64,000 nt of DNA from Clostridium beijerinckii (GCA_003129525.1 CP029329.1:3780001-3844000), one strand, 5' to 3'. Shown: positions 9,046-17,738, numbered from the stretch's first letter. Notes: a model not told the origin generated them from the letters alone. Translations and numbers: made by a program.

Positions 9046-9100
9046 ATCACGATTTAATACATCTCAAGATACTTAACTTTCAGTAATAATTAAGATTATG

Positions 9101-9141
9101 AGAACACATACACCTTTTTAATGTATGTGTTCTCTTTTTTG
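9101..9141 (+). terminator. Terminator of the HNH-like gene
   Basis: A perfect 13-bp stem (GAGAACACATACA at 9101-9113 with its complement at 9123-9135) is followed by six T residues. It lies 56 bases past the stop codon. Confidence 0.9.
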
Positions 9142-9242
9142 TTGTTTTTTGAATGTTCATAATTAAAACAATTTCTTTTCCTTCTCTAAATACAGGAATA
9201 TATTCTTCTCCATAAAAAAAGCTTATAACATAGACCTCAACC

Positions 9243-9284
9243 TAAAAAAATAGCAGATACCCTTCAAATTCTTGGTATCTGCTC
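9243..9284 (-). terminator. Terminator of reverse rubrerythrin
   Basis: AGCAGATACC (9252-9261) pairs with GGTATCTGCT (9274-9283). On the minus strand it is followed by a run of seven T residues (9244-9250). Confidence 0.88.
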
Positions 9285-9306
9285 TTTTCATATTCATTAA
9301 AGCATC

Positions 9307-9849
9307 TTATGCAAAATATCTGTCTAATAATCCTTTAAAAGCTTTTCCGTGTCTAGCTTCATCTTTACACATTTCATGTACTGTATCATGTATAGCATCT
9401 AAGTTTAATTTCTTAGCAAGTGTTGCTAAATCTTTCTTACCTTGACATGCACCATGTTCTGCATCAACTCTAACTTGTAAGTTTGCTTTTGTATCTGCTG
9501 CTACTACTTCTCCTAATAATTCAGCAAATTTTGAAGCATGTTCTGCTTCTTCAAATGCTATTCTCTTATAAGCTTCTGCAACTTCTGGGTAACCTTCTCT
9601 ATCAGCTTGTCTAGACATTGCTAAATACATCCCAACTTCTGTACATTCTCCAGTAAAGTTTGCTCTTAATCCTTCAATTATTTCTGGATCAACACCTTTA
9701 GCTACTCCAATTACATGTTCATCAGCAAAATTCAAGTCTCCACTTTGTTCAATAAACTTGTCCGATCCTACTCCACACACTGGACATTTTTCTGGAGCTG
9801 TTTCTCCTTCATAAATATAACCACACACTGTACAAACGAATTTTTTCAT
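9307..9849 (-). CDS. rbr: Reverse rubrerythrin (NADH peroxidase component)
   Basis: A 180-residue protein with the domain order reversed relative to classical rubrerythrin. The N-terminal rubredoxin-like site has Cys6/Cys9 ([10 protein letters not shown]) and Cys22/Cys25 (CPVCG). It is followed by a ferritin-like diiron four-helix bundle with Glu/His ligands ([38 protein letters not shown]). In Clostridium acetobutylicum such proteins, with NADH-dependent rubredoxin reductase, reduce H2O2 and O2 and are repressed by PerR. AGGAGG precedes the ATG. It is monocistronic with its own terminator. A PerR-box-like palindrome lies about 100 bases upstream. Confidence 0.93.
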   Translation of the reverse strand: MKKFVCTVCGYIYEGETAPEKCPVCGVGSDKFIEQSGDLNFADEHVIGVAKGVDPEIIEGLRANFTGECTEVGMYLAMSRQADREGYPEVAEAYKRIAFEEAEHASKFAELLGEVVAADTKANLQVRVDAEHGACQGKKDLATLAKKLNLDAIHDTVHEMCKDEARHGKAFKGLLDRYFA

Positions 9850-9946
9850 AATTTATTCCTCCTAAAATTTTAATTTAATTTGTTTACTTTATTAATTATT
9901 TCTTTTTATTTAATTTATTAATTTGTTTCTTACTACATTTGTTATT

Positions 9947-9961
9947 ATATAATAATTATTA
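9947..9961. promoter_or_regulatory. Possible PerR box upstream of reverse rubrerythrin
   Basis: ATATAATAATTATTA matches the PerR consensus TTATAATnATTATAA at 12 of 14 defined positions. The surroundings are nearly pure A/T, so a chance match is possible. Its place about 100 bases before a peroxide-defence gene is what makes it credible. Confidence 0.35.
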
Positions 9962-10240
9962 TTAATTGTAAAGAGCTTTTTTAATATTTTTTAATATTTG
10001 CCATAAAATATTCTATTAGTTCTACTATATATATATTACACCTTATTTTGTAAACTATCTATCAATCGTATTAATGGCAAGTAAATAAATGTACTCATTT
10101 AGCTGCTCTTTCATCATTCCACGTATTATTATTTTATGGTAAATATAAATTTTATTTGAAATTTCTATTATATATCTCTAAACTCTATTGTTTGAATCTT
10201 GAAATTTACTGTATAATAAATATATGCTAAATTTTTTATA

Positions 10241-10456
10241 GCTAACTGTCACTAATGCACTACTCACTTCACTCGTCTAATAAATGGCAGTTAATTTTTG
10301 TATATTATGCCCCCAAGGGTACATTATAATAATTAAAATTACTAAGTTCGCCTTGTGGTTAGTATGTACCTCTAGATTGGTGCATTGCGACCTTATGGTT
10401 TATAAGTTAAGATTCGGATGCAGATTAAACCTCATCTGATTCAAGTTTCACTTGAT
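10241..10456. repeat. Dispersed intergenic repeat, copy 2
   Basis: This 216-base stretch contains the blocks shared with 1011-1213 (GCATTGCGACC, TATGGTTTATAAGT, an ATTC-rich segment, AAGTTTCACTT) and a second CCTTGTGGTTAGTATG block. A hairpin at its left end pairs AACTGTCA (10242-10249) with TGGCAGTT. It fills most of the 620-base gap between rubrerythrin and the DUF5685 gene. The rest of the gap is AT-rich and featureless apart from the possible PerR box. Confidence 0.5.
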
Positions 10457-10470
10457 AAGGAGTGTTTTTA

Positions 10471-11376
10471 TTGTTTGGATATGTTACTCCACTAAAAGCA
10501 GAAATGAAAGTAAAGGATTTTGCTAGATTTAAATGCTATTATTGTGGATTATGTTGTCACATAAAAAAAGATTTTGGTAATATCCCACGAATGTCTCTAA
10601 ATTATGATATGACTTTTTTAGGATTATTATTAGATGCATTAAACCCAGAAGAATTAGAAGTTTCTATACATAGATGTTCACTTCACCCTACTGAAAAAAA
10701 GACTGTAATAGCTAATAATAAAGCTTTGTCCTATGCAGCTGCTATGAATATATCTTTATTTTATTATAAATTATTAGATGACGCACATGATGATAAGAAT
10801 TTAAAAAGTAAATTTTTTTCTGTTGTTTTATCACCCTATAAAAGAAAATTCGGAGTTTCAATAATTGAAATAAATAATAATATCAAGCAATGCTTAAACA
10901 ATCTTTCTATATTAGAAGATAATAAATCTTTTACTTCTATAGATGAAATATGTGATCCTTTTAGTAATTTAGTTGGTTTAATCCTCCGTGATTATCCTTA
11001 CGAATTAAGAGATGATTGCATAGAACTAAGAAATACTTTATACAATTTAGGATATTACATAGGAAAATGGATTTATCTAATAGATGCCTTAGATGATTTA
11101 AAATCTGATATGGAAAAAGAAAAGTTTAATCCAATAGATTTTTTATATAATAAAGATTTACTAGGATATGATAAATTCATAGAATTTATCAAACCTAAAA
11201 TCGAATTCACTATTTTAAATTGTGGGTATAGTTGCAAAGAAAACTTAGATAAATTGCAACTTAATAGAAATAAAGATATACTATATAACATAATTGAACT
11301 CGGCTTAATGGATAAATATGTAAATGTTACTAAAAATCCAGAAAGTACAAATGAAACTAAAAGGAGCGATTTATAA
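10471..11376 (+). CDS. DUF5685 family protein
   Basis: A 301-residue soluble protein. I start it at TTG 10471 because AAGGAG ends eight bases before it and homologues begin MFGY; a GTG at 10462 overlaps the ribosome binding site. Residues 17-36 hold a Cys cluster (Cys22, Cys25, Cys28, Cys29 in [17 protein letters not shown]) typical of DUF5685, probably binding metal. The stop codon overlaps the ATG of the J-domain gene (TAATG), so the two are translationally coupled. The function is unknown. Its constant company with a DnaJ-like protein suggests a folding or maturation pair. The family call is from memory of the motif. Confidence 0.8.
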   Translation: MFGYVTPLKAEMKVKDFARFKCYYCGLCCHIKKDFGNIPRMSLNYDMTFLGLLLDALNPEELEVSIHRCSLHPTEKKTVIANNKALSYAAAMNISLFYYKLLDDAHDDKNLKSKFFSVVLSPYKRKFGVSIIEINNNIKQCLNNLSILEDNKSFTSIDEICDPFSNLVGLILRDYPYELRDDCIELRNTLYNLGYYIGKWIYLIDALDDLKSDMEKEKFNPIDFLYNKDLLGYDKFIEFIKPKIEFTILNCGYSCKENLDKLQLNRNKDILYNIIELGLMDKYVNVTKNPESTNETKRSDL

Positions 11377-11978
11377 TGAATCCATATGAAGTATTAGGTG
11401 TAAAGCCTGGTGCAAGCCAAGATGAAATAAAAAGTGCTTATAGAAAACTTATCAAGCAATATCATCCTGATAAGTTTACTGATAATCCATTGAAAAATTT
11501 AGCTGAAGACAAAATGATTGAAATTAATGAAGCTTATGAAAGCTTAACTAAAAATTCTGGGAACAATAATTATAATTCTAACAGTTCTAGTAAAACTTCT
11601 AATTACAGTAGTTCTTCTGATTTCCAAGAAATACGAAGATTTATTCAATCTGGAAATTATGCAGTTGCTGAAAATAAATTAAATTCTATTAATAACAGAA
11701 ATGCAGAATGGCACTATTTATATGGTGCAGTACTTCTTAACAAAGGTTGGTTTGATTCTGCTCTTGAACATATGACTACAGCTGTTAATATGGATCCAAA
11801 TAATTTTGAATACAGACAAGGTCTAAATTCTTTAAGACAAAGAGGTAATGGATATTCTAATCCTTATTTTAGAACTACCAACAATAACAATGCTGATATG
11901 TGCAACTGTTGTATGAACCTTTGGTGTTTAGATAGCTTGTGTGAATGTGCCGGTGGAGATTTAATCGGTTGTTGTTAG
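11376..11978 (+). CDS. J-domain protein with Cys-rich C-terminus
   Basis: A 200-residue protein. The J domain at residues 1-66 has the HPD triad at 30-32 ([14 protein letters not shown]), which stimulates DnaK ATPase. A Ser/Asn-rich linker follows, then a TPR-like helical part (about 85-150), and the end carries nine Cys in 25 residues ([20 protein letters not shown]). It lacks the Gly/Phe region and zinc fingers of true DnaJ, so it is a specialised co-chaperone. It overlaps the DUF5685 gene by one base. Its TAG stop lies inside a partial copy of the AGGCAC repeat, so the very end of the protein abuts an inserted repeat. Confidence 0.9.
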   Translation: MNPYEVLGVKPGASQDEIKSAYRKLIKQYHPDKFTDNPLKNLAEDKMIEINEAYESLTKNSGNNNYNSNSSSKTSNYSSSSDFQEIRRFIQSGNYAVAENKLNSINNRNAEWHYLYGAVLLNKGWFDSALEHMTTAVNMDPNNFEYRQGLNSLRQRGNGYSNPYFRTTNNNNADMCNCCMNLWCLDSLCECAGGDLIGCC

Positions 11979-12009
11979 GCACAATCAAAAAAATAATAAT
12001 TTGCATTTA
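11975..12009. repeat. Partial AGGCAC-family repeat overlapping a stop codon
   Basis: TTAGGCACAATCAAAAAAA matches the left end of the complete copy at 53648-53719, including AATCAAAAAAA, then diverges. There is no GTGCCT partner, so the copy is truncated. The TAG within TTAGGCAC is the stop codon of the J-domain gene. Confidence 0.65.
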
Positions 12010-12028
12010 AGAAAGAGGTGAATACTTT

Positions 12029-12523
12029 ATGAAATCAAAATATATTGCTGAAAGTGGACTATTAGTAGCCTTAACTCTTGTAATACTTTATGCTACTTCT
12101 ATTATTCCAATAAGTACATTATCAATATTAACAGTTGCTTCTTGCTTAATTCCAATATCTATTATAAGAACTTCAATAAAAAATGCAATATTAGTTTATA
12201 TTGCCTCAAGTGTCCTTAGTTTATTTTTAGTTCAACTTAATATTGCCATTTACTATGCATTGTTTTTTGGAGTATATGGAATAATAAAATGCCTTATAGA
12301 AAAAATTAAAAACATCCCTTTAGAATTATTATTAAAGCTAATTGCATTTAATATATTACTATTTATAATTTACTTAATTGCTAAAAGCTTTTTAGGCATT
12401 TCATCTCCTAATTTCCCTTTATGGGCTTTATGGTTAGCTGCTCAAATAGTATTCTTAATTTATGACTATGCACTAACTTTAGTTATATCATTTTTTCTCA
12501 AGAGATTTCATAAGATTCTTTAA
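12029..12523 (+). CDS. Small integral membrane protein
   Basis: A 164-residue protein with five or six hydrophobic segments (for example LLVALTLVILYATSIIPI, AILVYIASSVLSLFLVQL, LLKLIAFNILLFIIYLIA). It starts behind AAAGAGGTG. The pattern recalls small ECF-type or DUF2232-like membrane proteins, but I cannot assign a family. It is the third gene of the DUF5685 / J-domain cluster, 50 bases downstream, and is followed by a strong terminator, so the three probably share a transcript. Confidence 0.75.
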   Translation: MKSKYIAESGLLVALTLVILYATSIIPISTLSILTVASCLIPISIIRTSIKNAILVYIASSVLSLFLVQLNIAIYYALFFGVYGIIKCLIEKIKNIPLELLLKLIAFNILLFIIYLIAKSFLGISSPNFPLWALWLAAQIVFLIYDYALTLVISFFLKRFHKIL

Positions 12524-12535
12524 GCATGTGCAATA

Positions 12536-12591
12536 AAATAGCAAGTCAGTATGTTGTAAAGTATTCTTTGCAACATACTGACTTGTTTTTT
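12536..12591 (+). terminator. Terminator built from a short AATAGCAAGTCA-type repeat
   Basis: CAAGTCAGTATGTTG (12542-12556) pairs perfectly over 15 bp with 12571-12585 and is followed by six T residues. The sequence AATAGCAAGTCAGTATG is shared with the repeat at 16541, so the terminator is a shortened member of that dispersed family. Confidence 0.88.
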
Positions 12592-12610
12592 GGGAATACG
12601 CTTATTCTAA

Positions 12611-13633
12611 TTAATATTTATATTTTGAAATTAGATTATTTAGAAATTCAACTGTTTTTACAGGTGCTTTTCCTACAGATGTCTCTCCAGCTAAAAGAAA
12701 GCCTGTAGCACCCGCTTTTATAAAAAAGTATATACTCTCAACTTCTGAAATTGATGGCATTTTGCCATTTTTCATGCTATTAAAAAGATGGGTTCCTATA
12801 ATTATATCTTTTTCTTTATCCTTACTCACCTCGTTGATTATTTGTTCTTCATAAATTGGTGTATCTTCTATTGATGTTTCTGGGATCAAATCTCCTCTAC
12901 CTATAATAATTCCATCTGCTTCACTTAAAATACTTTTAATATTATTTATCCCATTTAGAGTTTCTATCTTTGCCCAAATTTTAGGTTTATATTCATTGGA
13001 AATTCTATCATTTAAAAATGATTTTATCTCTCTAATGTCTTCCTTCTCTTCAACAAATGATTGACATATTATATCTACATTATTATTTATCCCCCATATT
13101 ATAGCATTCTTATCTTTTTCACTTAATAAAATTAATTTTCTCTCTAGACCTTTTATATTGCAACCCTTTCCCTTTCTGACAATCCCTCCTCTTACTGTAA
13201 CGGCCTTAATAAGACCATTTCTCCTATCTATAACATTGAAAAGCATGGTATTATCTTTTATTCCTATTTGGTCGTAAAATTTTTGATTTAAAATTTTATT
13301 TTTTATATTTAATGGGATTATCTTAATTTTTATTCTGTTTATATTATTTTTTATTTCATCATATTTATCTTCTCCACAAAAATAAATTTCTTCATCATCA
13401 TAAACTTTGTATATATATTCAAAATTGTTAGACACTCTAATCTTAGTTCCTGAAAGATCTAGTATTATCTCTATATCATTATTTATTTCTTTTGCTATTT
13501 TTAAAAATTCTACAAATTCTTTCTCGCTTCCATGTATAAAATTAAATCTCAATGCATTTACACCATTATCTATTATTCCCTTGAGTACAGTTCTATCTTT
13601 TACATTTGGCCCTACTGTCCCTATTATATACAT
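12611..13633 (-). CDS. Pyruvate-kinase-like protein lacking the C-terminal domain
   Basis: A 340-residue protein that covers the TIM-barrel of pyruvate kinase. Recognisable motifs are GVNALRFNFIHGS (NFSHG), IILDLSGTKIR, IWAKIETLNGINN with the catalytic Lys, GRGDLIPE (ARGDLGVE) and FLLAGETSVGKAPV (MLSGETAxGKYP). Real pyruvate kinases are about 470-590 residues and end in an allosteric domain that is absent; the B domain is also reduced and diverged. I start at ATG 13633 (GGAGG six bases upstream) rather than an in-frame TTG 12 bases earlier. It stands alone between two unrelated genes. It could be a paralogue acting on another phosphoenol substrate; activity is unproven. Confidence 0.75.
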   Translation of the reverse strand: MYIIGTVGPNVKDRTVLKGIIDNGVNALRFNFIHGSEKEFVEFLKIAKEINNDIEIILDLSGTKIRVSNNFEYIYKVYDDEEIYFCGEDKYDEIKNNINRIKIKIIPLNIKNKILNQKFYDQIGIKDNTMLFNVIDRRNGLIKAVTVRGGIVRKGKGCNIKGLERKLILLSEKDKNAIIWGINNNVDIICQSFVEEKEDIREIKSFLNDRISNEYKPKIWAKIETLNGINNIKSILSEADGIIIGRGDLIPETSIEDTPIYEEQIINEVSKDKEKDIIIGTHLFNSMKNGKMPSISEVESIYFFIKAGATGFLLAGETSVGKAPVKTVEFLNNLISKYKY

Positions 13634-13833
13634 ACTATCCTCCAAATTTATCCTTACTATGTATCATATTATAAAATGTTCTAAATTATCACTTACTATT
13701 TTAATTGAAAGTTCTAAAAAATCACTCTATGAATAAATTTATATAAGGCATAATACATAAGATATACTACGCTACTGATTTATTGTTATTTAAATGTATA
13801 TAATGTAATAAATGTTATTAGGAGGTGTTTTAT

Positions 13834-14313
13834 TTGAAAAAATTAAATTTAATTTTTATACTTTTACTATTACTCTCTACTTTAAATGGTTGTACCTTTG
13901 AAAACCCTAAATACATAAACTTTTCTGCTAAACCAAATAATCATTATTATACTGATGAACTTAAAAATAAAATTCTAAATAATGAAACTTTTTCTCTTTA
14001 TGTATTTGATACTAATATATACAAAGAAATAGAGGTTCCAAGTGAAGAAAATCTCATAATTGAAAATTTTATATCTTCTCTAAGTTCTGATAATTATTTT
14101 GATGATCAAGTTGATATTAAAGAACCTTTTAGATTAAAGATAGTTTTTAACGATGATAAATACTTAATTAAAATTTTTAATGATTCTATTATCTCTATTT
14201 CTCCATGGGATGGAAATTATAAGGAAGATGTCATCTCTATTAAGGGGTTACCTTTAGGATATAATCTTTTTGATTTTTGTAATCACATTGCTAATAAACC
14301 TTCAGCTAAGTAA
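13834..14313 (+). CDS. Small lipoprotein (DUF4883-like)
   Basis: A 159-residue protein with a lipoprotein signal peptide (KKLNLIFILLLLLSTLNGC) whose Cys is about residue 20. The start is TTG 13834, six bases after GGAGGTG. The mature domain is small, acidic and mixed alpha/beta, ending in SISPWDGNYKEDVISIKGLP, which I recall from DUF4883 proteins of clostridia. It is divergent from the pyruvate-kinase-like gene, and no operon partner is visible. It should be anchored to the outer face of the membrane. The function is unknown. Confidence 0.7.
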   Translation: MKKLNLIFILLLLLSTLNGCTFENPKYINFSAKPNNHYYTDELKNKILNNETFSLYVFDTNIYKEIEVPSEENLIIENFISSLSSDNYFDDQVDIKEPFRLKIVFNDDKYLIKIFNDSIISISPWDGNYKEDVISIKGLPLGYNLFDFCNHIANKPSAK

Positions 14314-14340
14314 ACTCTAGTAATATCATCATTTATAAAA

Positions 14341-14378
14341 TATTCAAAAAATAGCAAGTTAATATGTTTGCCTATTTT
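14341..14378. repeat. Fragment of the AATAGCAAGT repeat family
   Basis: ATTCAAAAAATAGCAAGT followed by TAATATGTTTGCC matches the left end of the repeat at 16541 (ATTCAAAAATAGCAAGTCAGTATG). The copy is truncated. The flanking sequence to 14518 is AT-rich without other features. Confidence 0.5.
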
Positions 14379-14518
14379 ATTTAATATCACTAATATTAAA
14401 ATCTTTATGACAACTTATCTAGTTTTTAAAGAAACCTTCATAAAAAAATTAATGCACTTTTGGCATACTTATTATCAAGAAACATTTCAGCAGTAATTAA
14501 CAACTTAGATAAAAAGTA

Positions 14519-14547
14519 TTGACAAAAGATTGTACCCAGTTTACAAT
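14519..14547 (+). promoter_or_regulatory. Promoter of the asnB T-box transcript
   Basis: TTGACA (14519-14524) and TACAAT (14542-14547) are separated by 17 bases, a near-consensus vegetative promoter. Transcription should begin around 14554, just ahead of the T-box. Confidence 0.85.
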
Positions 14548-14553
14548 AAGTTT

Positions 14554-14857
14554 TATTAAAGTAAAAGCAATGATGGAGACAAGTAAAAAGAAATTTCACC
14601 AACAGTGAATTGGGGATAGTGTAAACCTAGTGGCAGAGTTTTTTTTGAATAACACTCCGGAGCTGCAAACTGAAATATTTGCAAAATGTTCTTTAAACCA
14701 AAAGTTTGAAACAAATGTAGATAAAGTAGGTGCGTCGTATTCCATGCGTTATTTGGATACCAGTAGTAGCTGGAAAGAGACCAATATGGTAAATTAGGTG
14801 GCACCGCGGATAAGCGTCAATTCGTCCTATTATTTAAGATGAATCGACGCTATTTTT
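14554..14857 (+). promoter_or_regulatory. T-box riboswitch sensing uncharged tRNA-Asn
   Basis: The leader has the canonical T-box core AGGTGGCACCGCG (14796-14808) and a terminator hairpin whose arms start AGCGTC (about 14813) and end GACGCT (14850), followed by ATTTTTAT. Stem I has the GGGGATAGTGTAAACCTAG distal part. The specifier loop reads GAATAACACTCC, placing AAC, an asparagine codon, at 14651-14653. Uncharged tRNA-Asn should favour the antiterminator and switch on asnB. The codon choice agrees with the downstream gene. Confidence 0.93.
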
Positions 14858-14879
14858 ATATCTGAAGGAGGCTATTATT

Positions 14880-16469
14880 ATGTGTACAATTATGTGTTAT
14901 ACAGGAACAGACATGAAACATGGACAATTTGCGGAGGCATTACAAAGAACGGAGTCGAGAGGACCAGATATGACTGAGATTCTCACTTTACCATCAGGTA
15001 TTTTAGGGTTCCAAAGACTTGCTATTATGGATTTAAGTTTTGGCGGAATGCAGCCATTCACACGAAAAACAGATGCAGCCATCTGTAACGGTGAAATTTA
15101 CGGTTTCCGTGAAATCAAAAATGAACTAATAGAAAAAGGATATAAGTTTATTTCCGATAGTGATTGCGAAATATTACTTCCTATGTATTTAGAATATGGA
15201 TTAGACATGTTTTCAAAATTAGACGCAGAATATGCAGCTATCATCTATGATGGAACAAAAGACAGTTTCATTGCAGCACGAGATCCAATTGGAATTCGTC
15301 CTCTATTCTATGGCTATTCAGAATCAGGTAAAATCATGTTTGCAAGTGAAGCTAAAAACTTAATCGGACTTACAGACAAGATTATATCATTCCCACCTGG
15401 ACATTATTATGCTGATGGTAAATTTACTTGCTACTCGGATATTACAGTAACAGAGGGTGAATATTGCAAGGATGATTTAGAAGTTATTTGCAAAGAAATT
15501 CATGACAAATTGGTAGCTGGTATAGATAAACGTATGGATGCTGATGCTCCTGTAGGTTTCTTGTTAAGTGGTGGATTAGACAGTTCATTAGTATGTGCTG
15601 TTGCACAGAAAATCTGTCCTGAAAAACCAATTAAAACATTTGCCATAGGTATGACTGAAGATGCAATTGACTTAAAGTACGCACAAGAAGTTGCAGATTA
15701 CATACATAGCGATCATACTACTATATATATGACAAAAGAAGAAGTTCTTGAATCACTTGATGAGGTTATTAAACTTCTTGGAACATACGATATTACCACA
15801 ATAAGAGCGAGCATGGGAATGTATTTGATTTGCAAGAAATTACATGCAATTTCAGATGTAAGAGTTCTTTTAACTGGCGAAATTTCAGATGAATTATTCG
15901 GCTATAAATATACAGATTTTGCTCCAAGTGCGGAAGAATTCCAAAAGGAATCACAAAAGAGAATGCGTGAACTATATATGTACGATGTACTTCGTGCAGA
16001 TCGTTGTATCAGCTCAAATTCTTTGGAAGCAAGAGTGCCTTTTGGTGATTTGGATTTTGTAAAATATGTTATGGCCATTGATCCTGAAACGAAGTTAAAC
16101 ACATATAACATGGGTAAATACCTTTTGAGACATGCATTTGAAGGCGATTATCTTCCTAATAACATTTTATATCGTGAGAAGGCAGCATTTAGCGATGCTG
16201 TAGGACATTCTATGGTAGATCATTTAAAGGAATATGCAGAAACATGCTATTCTGATGATGAATTTGAAATACTATGTGAAAAATATAAATATCACGCTAA
16301 ACCATTCACAAAGGAATCATTATTATACAGAGAAACCTTTGAAAAATACTATCCAGGACAAGCAGAAATGATAGCAGACTTTTGGATGCCTAACAAAGAG
16401 TGGGAAGGCTGTAACGTAAATGATCCTAGTGCCAGAGTATTATCAAATTATGGTGGCAGCGGTAAATAA
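14880..16469 (+). CDS. asnB: Asparagine synthase (glutamine-hydrolysing)
   Basis: A 529-residue enzyme making asparagine from aspartate, glutamine and ATP. Cys2 after the initiator Met is the class II glutaminase nucleophile; RGPD (28-31) and CNGEIY (69-74) complete that domain. The synthetase half has the PP-loop SGGLDSS (230-236) and the LTGEISDELFGY region. GAAGGAG precedes the ATG. It is controlled by an Asn-specific T-box. Base composition looks somewhat less AT-rich than its neighbours, with codons such as CGT and GGC more frequent, which hints at a different origin or high expression. It is monocistronic. Confidence 0.95.
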   Translation: MCTIMCYTGTDMKHGQFAEALQRTESRGPDMTEILTLPSGILGFQRLAIMDLSFGGMQPFTRKTDAAICNGEIYGFREIKNELIEKGYKFISDSDCEILLPMYLEYGLDMFSKLDAEYAAIIYDGTKDSFIAARDPIGIRPLFYGYSESGKIMFASEAKNLIGLTDKIISFPPGHYYADGKFTCYSDITVTEGEYCKDDLEVICKEIHDKLVAGIDKRMDADAPVGFLLSGGLDSSLVCAVAQKICPEKPIKTFAIGMTEDAIDLKYAQEVADYIHSDHTTIYMTKEEVLESLDEVIKLLGTYDITTIRASMGMYLICKKLHAISDVRVLLTGEISDELFGYKYTDFAPSAEEFQKESQKRMRELYMYDVLRADRCISSNSLEARVPFGDLDFVKYVMAIDPETKLNTYNMGKYLLRHAFEGDYLPNNILYREKAAFSDAVGHSMVDHLKEYAETCYSDDEFEILCEKYKYHAKPFTKESLLYRETFEKYYPGQAEMIADFWMPNKEWEGCNVNDPSARVLSNYGGSGK

Positions 16470-16540
16470 TTAAGATAATAAATATCTCACGCCTTTATAA
16501 AACTAACTTAATTTAATATTTTTATATAATGAATATTCAA

Positions 16541-16666
16541 AAATAGCAAGTCAGTATGCTAGTATATTTTGCACTTCATCGGCATGTTTACCTAATAGTC
16601 CGCCCTTAGGCAAACATACCTCCTTGTCTTACGCAAAACATACATCGCATCCTTGACCTGCTATTT
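16541..16666. repeat. 126-bp palindromic repeat (AATAGCAAGTCA family)
   Basis: The ends AAATAGCAAGTCA (16541-16553) and TGACCTGCTATTT (16654-16666) are inverted repeats with one mismatch. The interior shares blocks with 51720-51848 (CATGTTTACCTAAT versus ATTAGGTGAACATG). The flank TTTTCTTCATATGCCTA resembles the right end of AGGCAC-family copies. It has no coding capacity and behaves like a small miniature transposable element. Confidence 0.65.
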
Positions 16667-16682
16667 TCTTCATATGCCTAAC

Positions 16683-16713
16683 AAAAAAGACACAGTAAAG
16701 TTACTGCATCTTT
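16683..16713 (-). terminator. Probable terminator of the mod regulator gene
   Basis: An interrupted hairpin around CAGTAA-AG-TTACTG (about 16690-16706) is followed on the minus strand by TTTTTTG. The stem is weak, so confidence is moderate. Confidence 0.5.
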
Positions 16714-16737
16714 GCACAAAAAATATTATATTATTAT

Positions 16738-17703
16738 CTAAGTTTTGGCAAGTATTTTACCAATATCCCTTAAATCATATCCACCTAAACTTTCAATTTC
16801 TTTTTTAAATTCTTCACTTTGTGTAGTATTTATGATTAATTTATATATTGGATATTTTAAATCAGATTCTCTTATAACTAAGTCGTATCTTTCTTCTTGA
16901 AGTGGTATAAAGTCAATTTCACTTAATTGAGATGCAACCTTTTCATTTCCTATTCCAACATCCCCCTCACCTCTAGCAATACTTCTTGCTACTGCTGCAT
17001 GGGATTGTTTTTCTATATTGTATCCATTTACTTGTTCTCTATCTATATTATTTAACCTTAATTTTTCATCTAATAAAATTCTTATTCCAGAACCTTTTTC
17101 TCTGTTTATTAGAGATATATTTTGTTTACTTAGATCTTTCCATGTATTTATCTTGCATGGATTTCCTTTAGCTACATAAAAACCAACAGTTCTATAGGCT
17201 AAATTTACAAGTAAACATGATATCCCCGGGAGCATTTTTCTAACAAAAGCAGTATTATATTCATTAGTGTCTCCATCCCATAAATGTGCTGATGAAATAG
17301 AAATTTTATCATTGTATAAATCATAAAGACTTGAATAACTTCCAACATTAGATCTTAACACTCTTATATCATTAGCTTTCTCTTTAATCTTTTCTGCTAA
17401 AACATCTAAAATCACATCTTGTCCTGATATTATAATGTCACTTAGATTATCTAATTTTTTAATATTATTTGAAGTTTCTTCTTTTAATGGTTCATCTTTT
17501 AAGCTTTTAAGTTGTATATTATTACTTTTGGTTATCTTTTGATTATTTATATAACTTTCAACATCATATTTATCTATTCTTAACTTTTTTCCTACTTTAT
17601 ATCCAGGTAATTCTCCCCTTTTTACTAATTCATACACTGTGTTTTTAGTTATTTTTAATAGTTCTGCAACTTGTAGTGCCGTTAATGATTGTTCTGAGTC
17701 CAT
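16738..17703 (-). CDS. HTH regulator with periplasmic-binding-protein-like domain, probable molybdate/tungstate regulator
   Basis: A 321-residue one-component regulator. Residues 6-55 are an excisionase/MerR-like winged helix (LTALQVAELLKITKNTVYEL, then VKRGELPGYKVGKKLRIDK). After a polar linker, residues about 95-320 form a PBP-like domain (INREKGSGIRILLDEKL, HAAVARSIARGEGDVGIGNE) resembling molybdate- or sulfate-type binding proteins. It has no signal peptide, so this domain senses a ligand in the cytoplasm. The gene is divergent from modABC. A perfect 9-1-9 palindrome overlaps its own leader, suggesting autoregulation. The ligand is inferred from neighbourhood. Confidence 0.85.
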   Translation of the reverse strand: MDSEQSLTALQVAELLKITKNTVYELVKRGELPGYKVGKKLRIDKYDVESYINNQKITKSNNIQLKSLKDEPLKEETSNNIKKLDNLSDIIISGQDVILDVLAEKIKEKANDIRVLRSNVGSYSSLYDLYNDKISISSAHLWDGDTNEYNTAFVRKMLPGISCLLVNLAYRTVGFYVAKGNPCKINTWKDLSKQNISLINREKGSGIRILLDEKLRLNNIDREQVNGYNIEKQSHAAVARSIARGEGDVGIGNEKVASQLSEIDFIPLQEERYDLVIRESDLKYPIYKLIINTTQSEEFKKEIESLGGYDLRDIGKILAKT

Positions 17704-17719
17704 AAAATATAACCTCCTT

Positions 17720-17738
17720 TATACTAATCATTAGTATA
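17720..17738. promoter_or_regulatory. Perfect 9-1-9 palindrome, candidate operator of the mod regulator
   Basis: TATACTAAT-C-ATTAGTATA is a perfect 19-bp palindrome immediately upstream of the ribosome binding site (AGGAGG, about 17711-17716) of the HTH-PBP regulator. It is in the right place for a dimer to block its own promoter. I see no second full copy in front of modA. Confidence 0.6.

Noticed and set aside
12526..12708. 60-codon open frame on the plus strand after the membrane protein
   Set aside because: It runs through a strong terminator hairpin and into the 3' end of the pyruvate-kinase-like gene on the other strand.
14556..14804. 82-codon open frame on the minus strand
   Set aside because: It lies entirely inside the T-box leader, which explains the sequence; there is no ribosome binding site and the product looks random.
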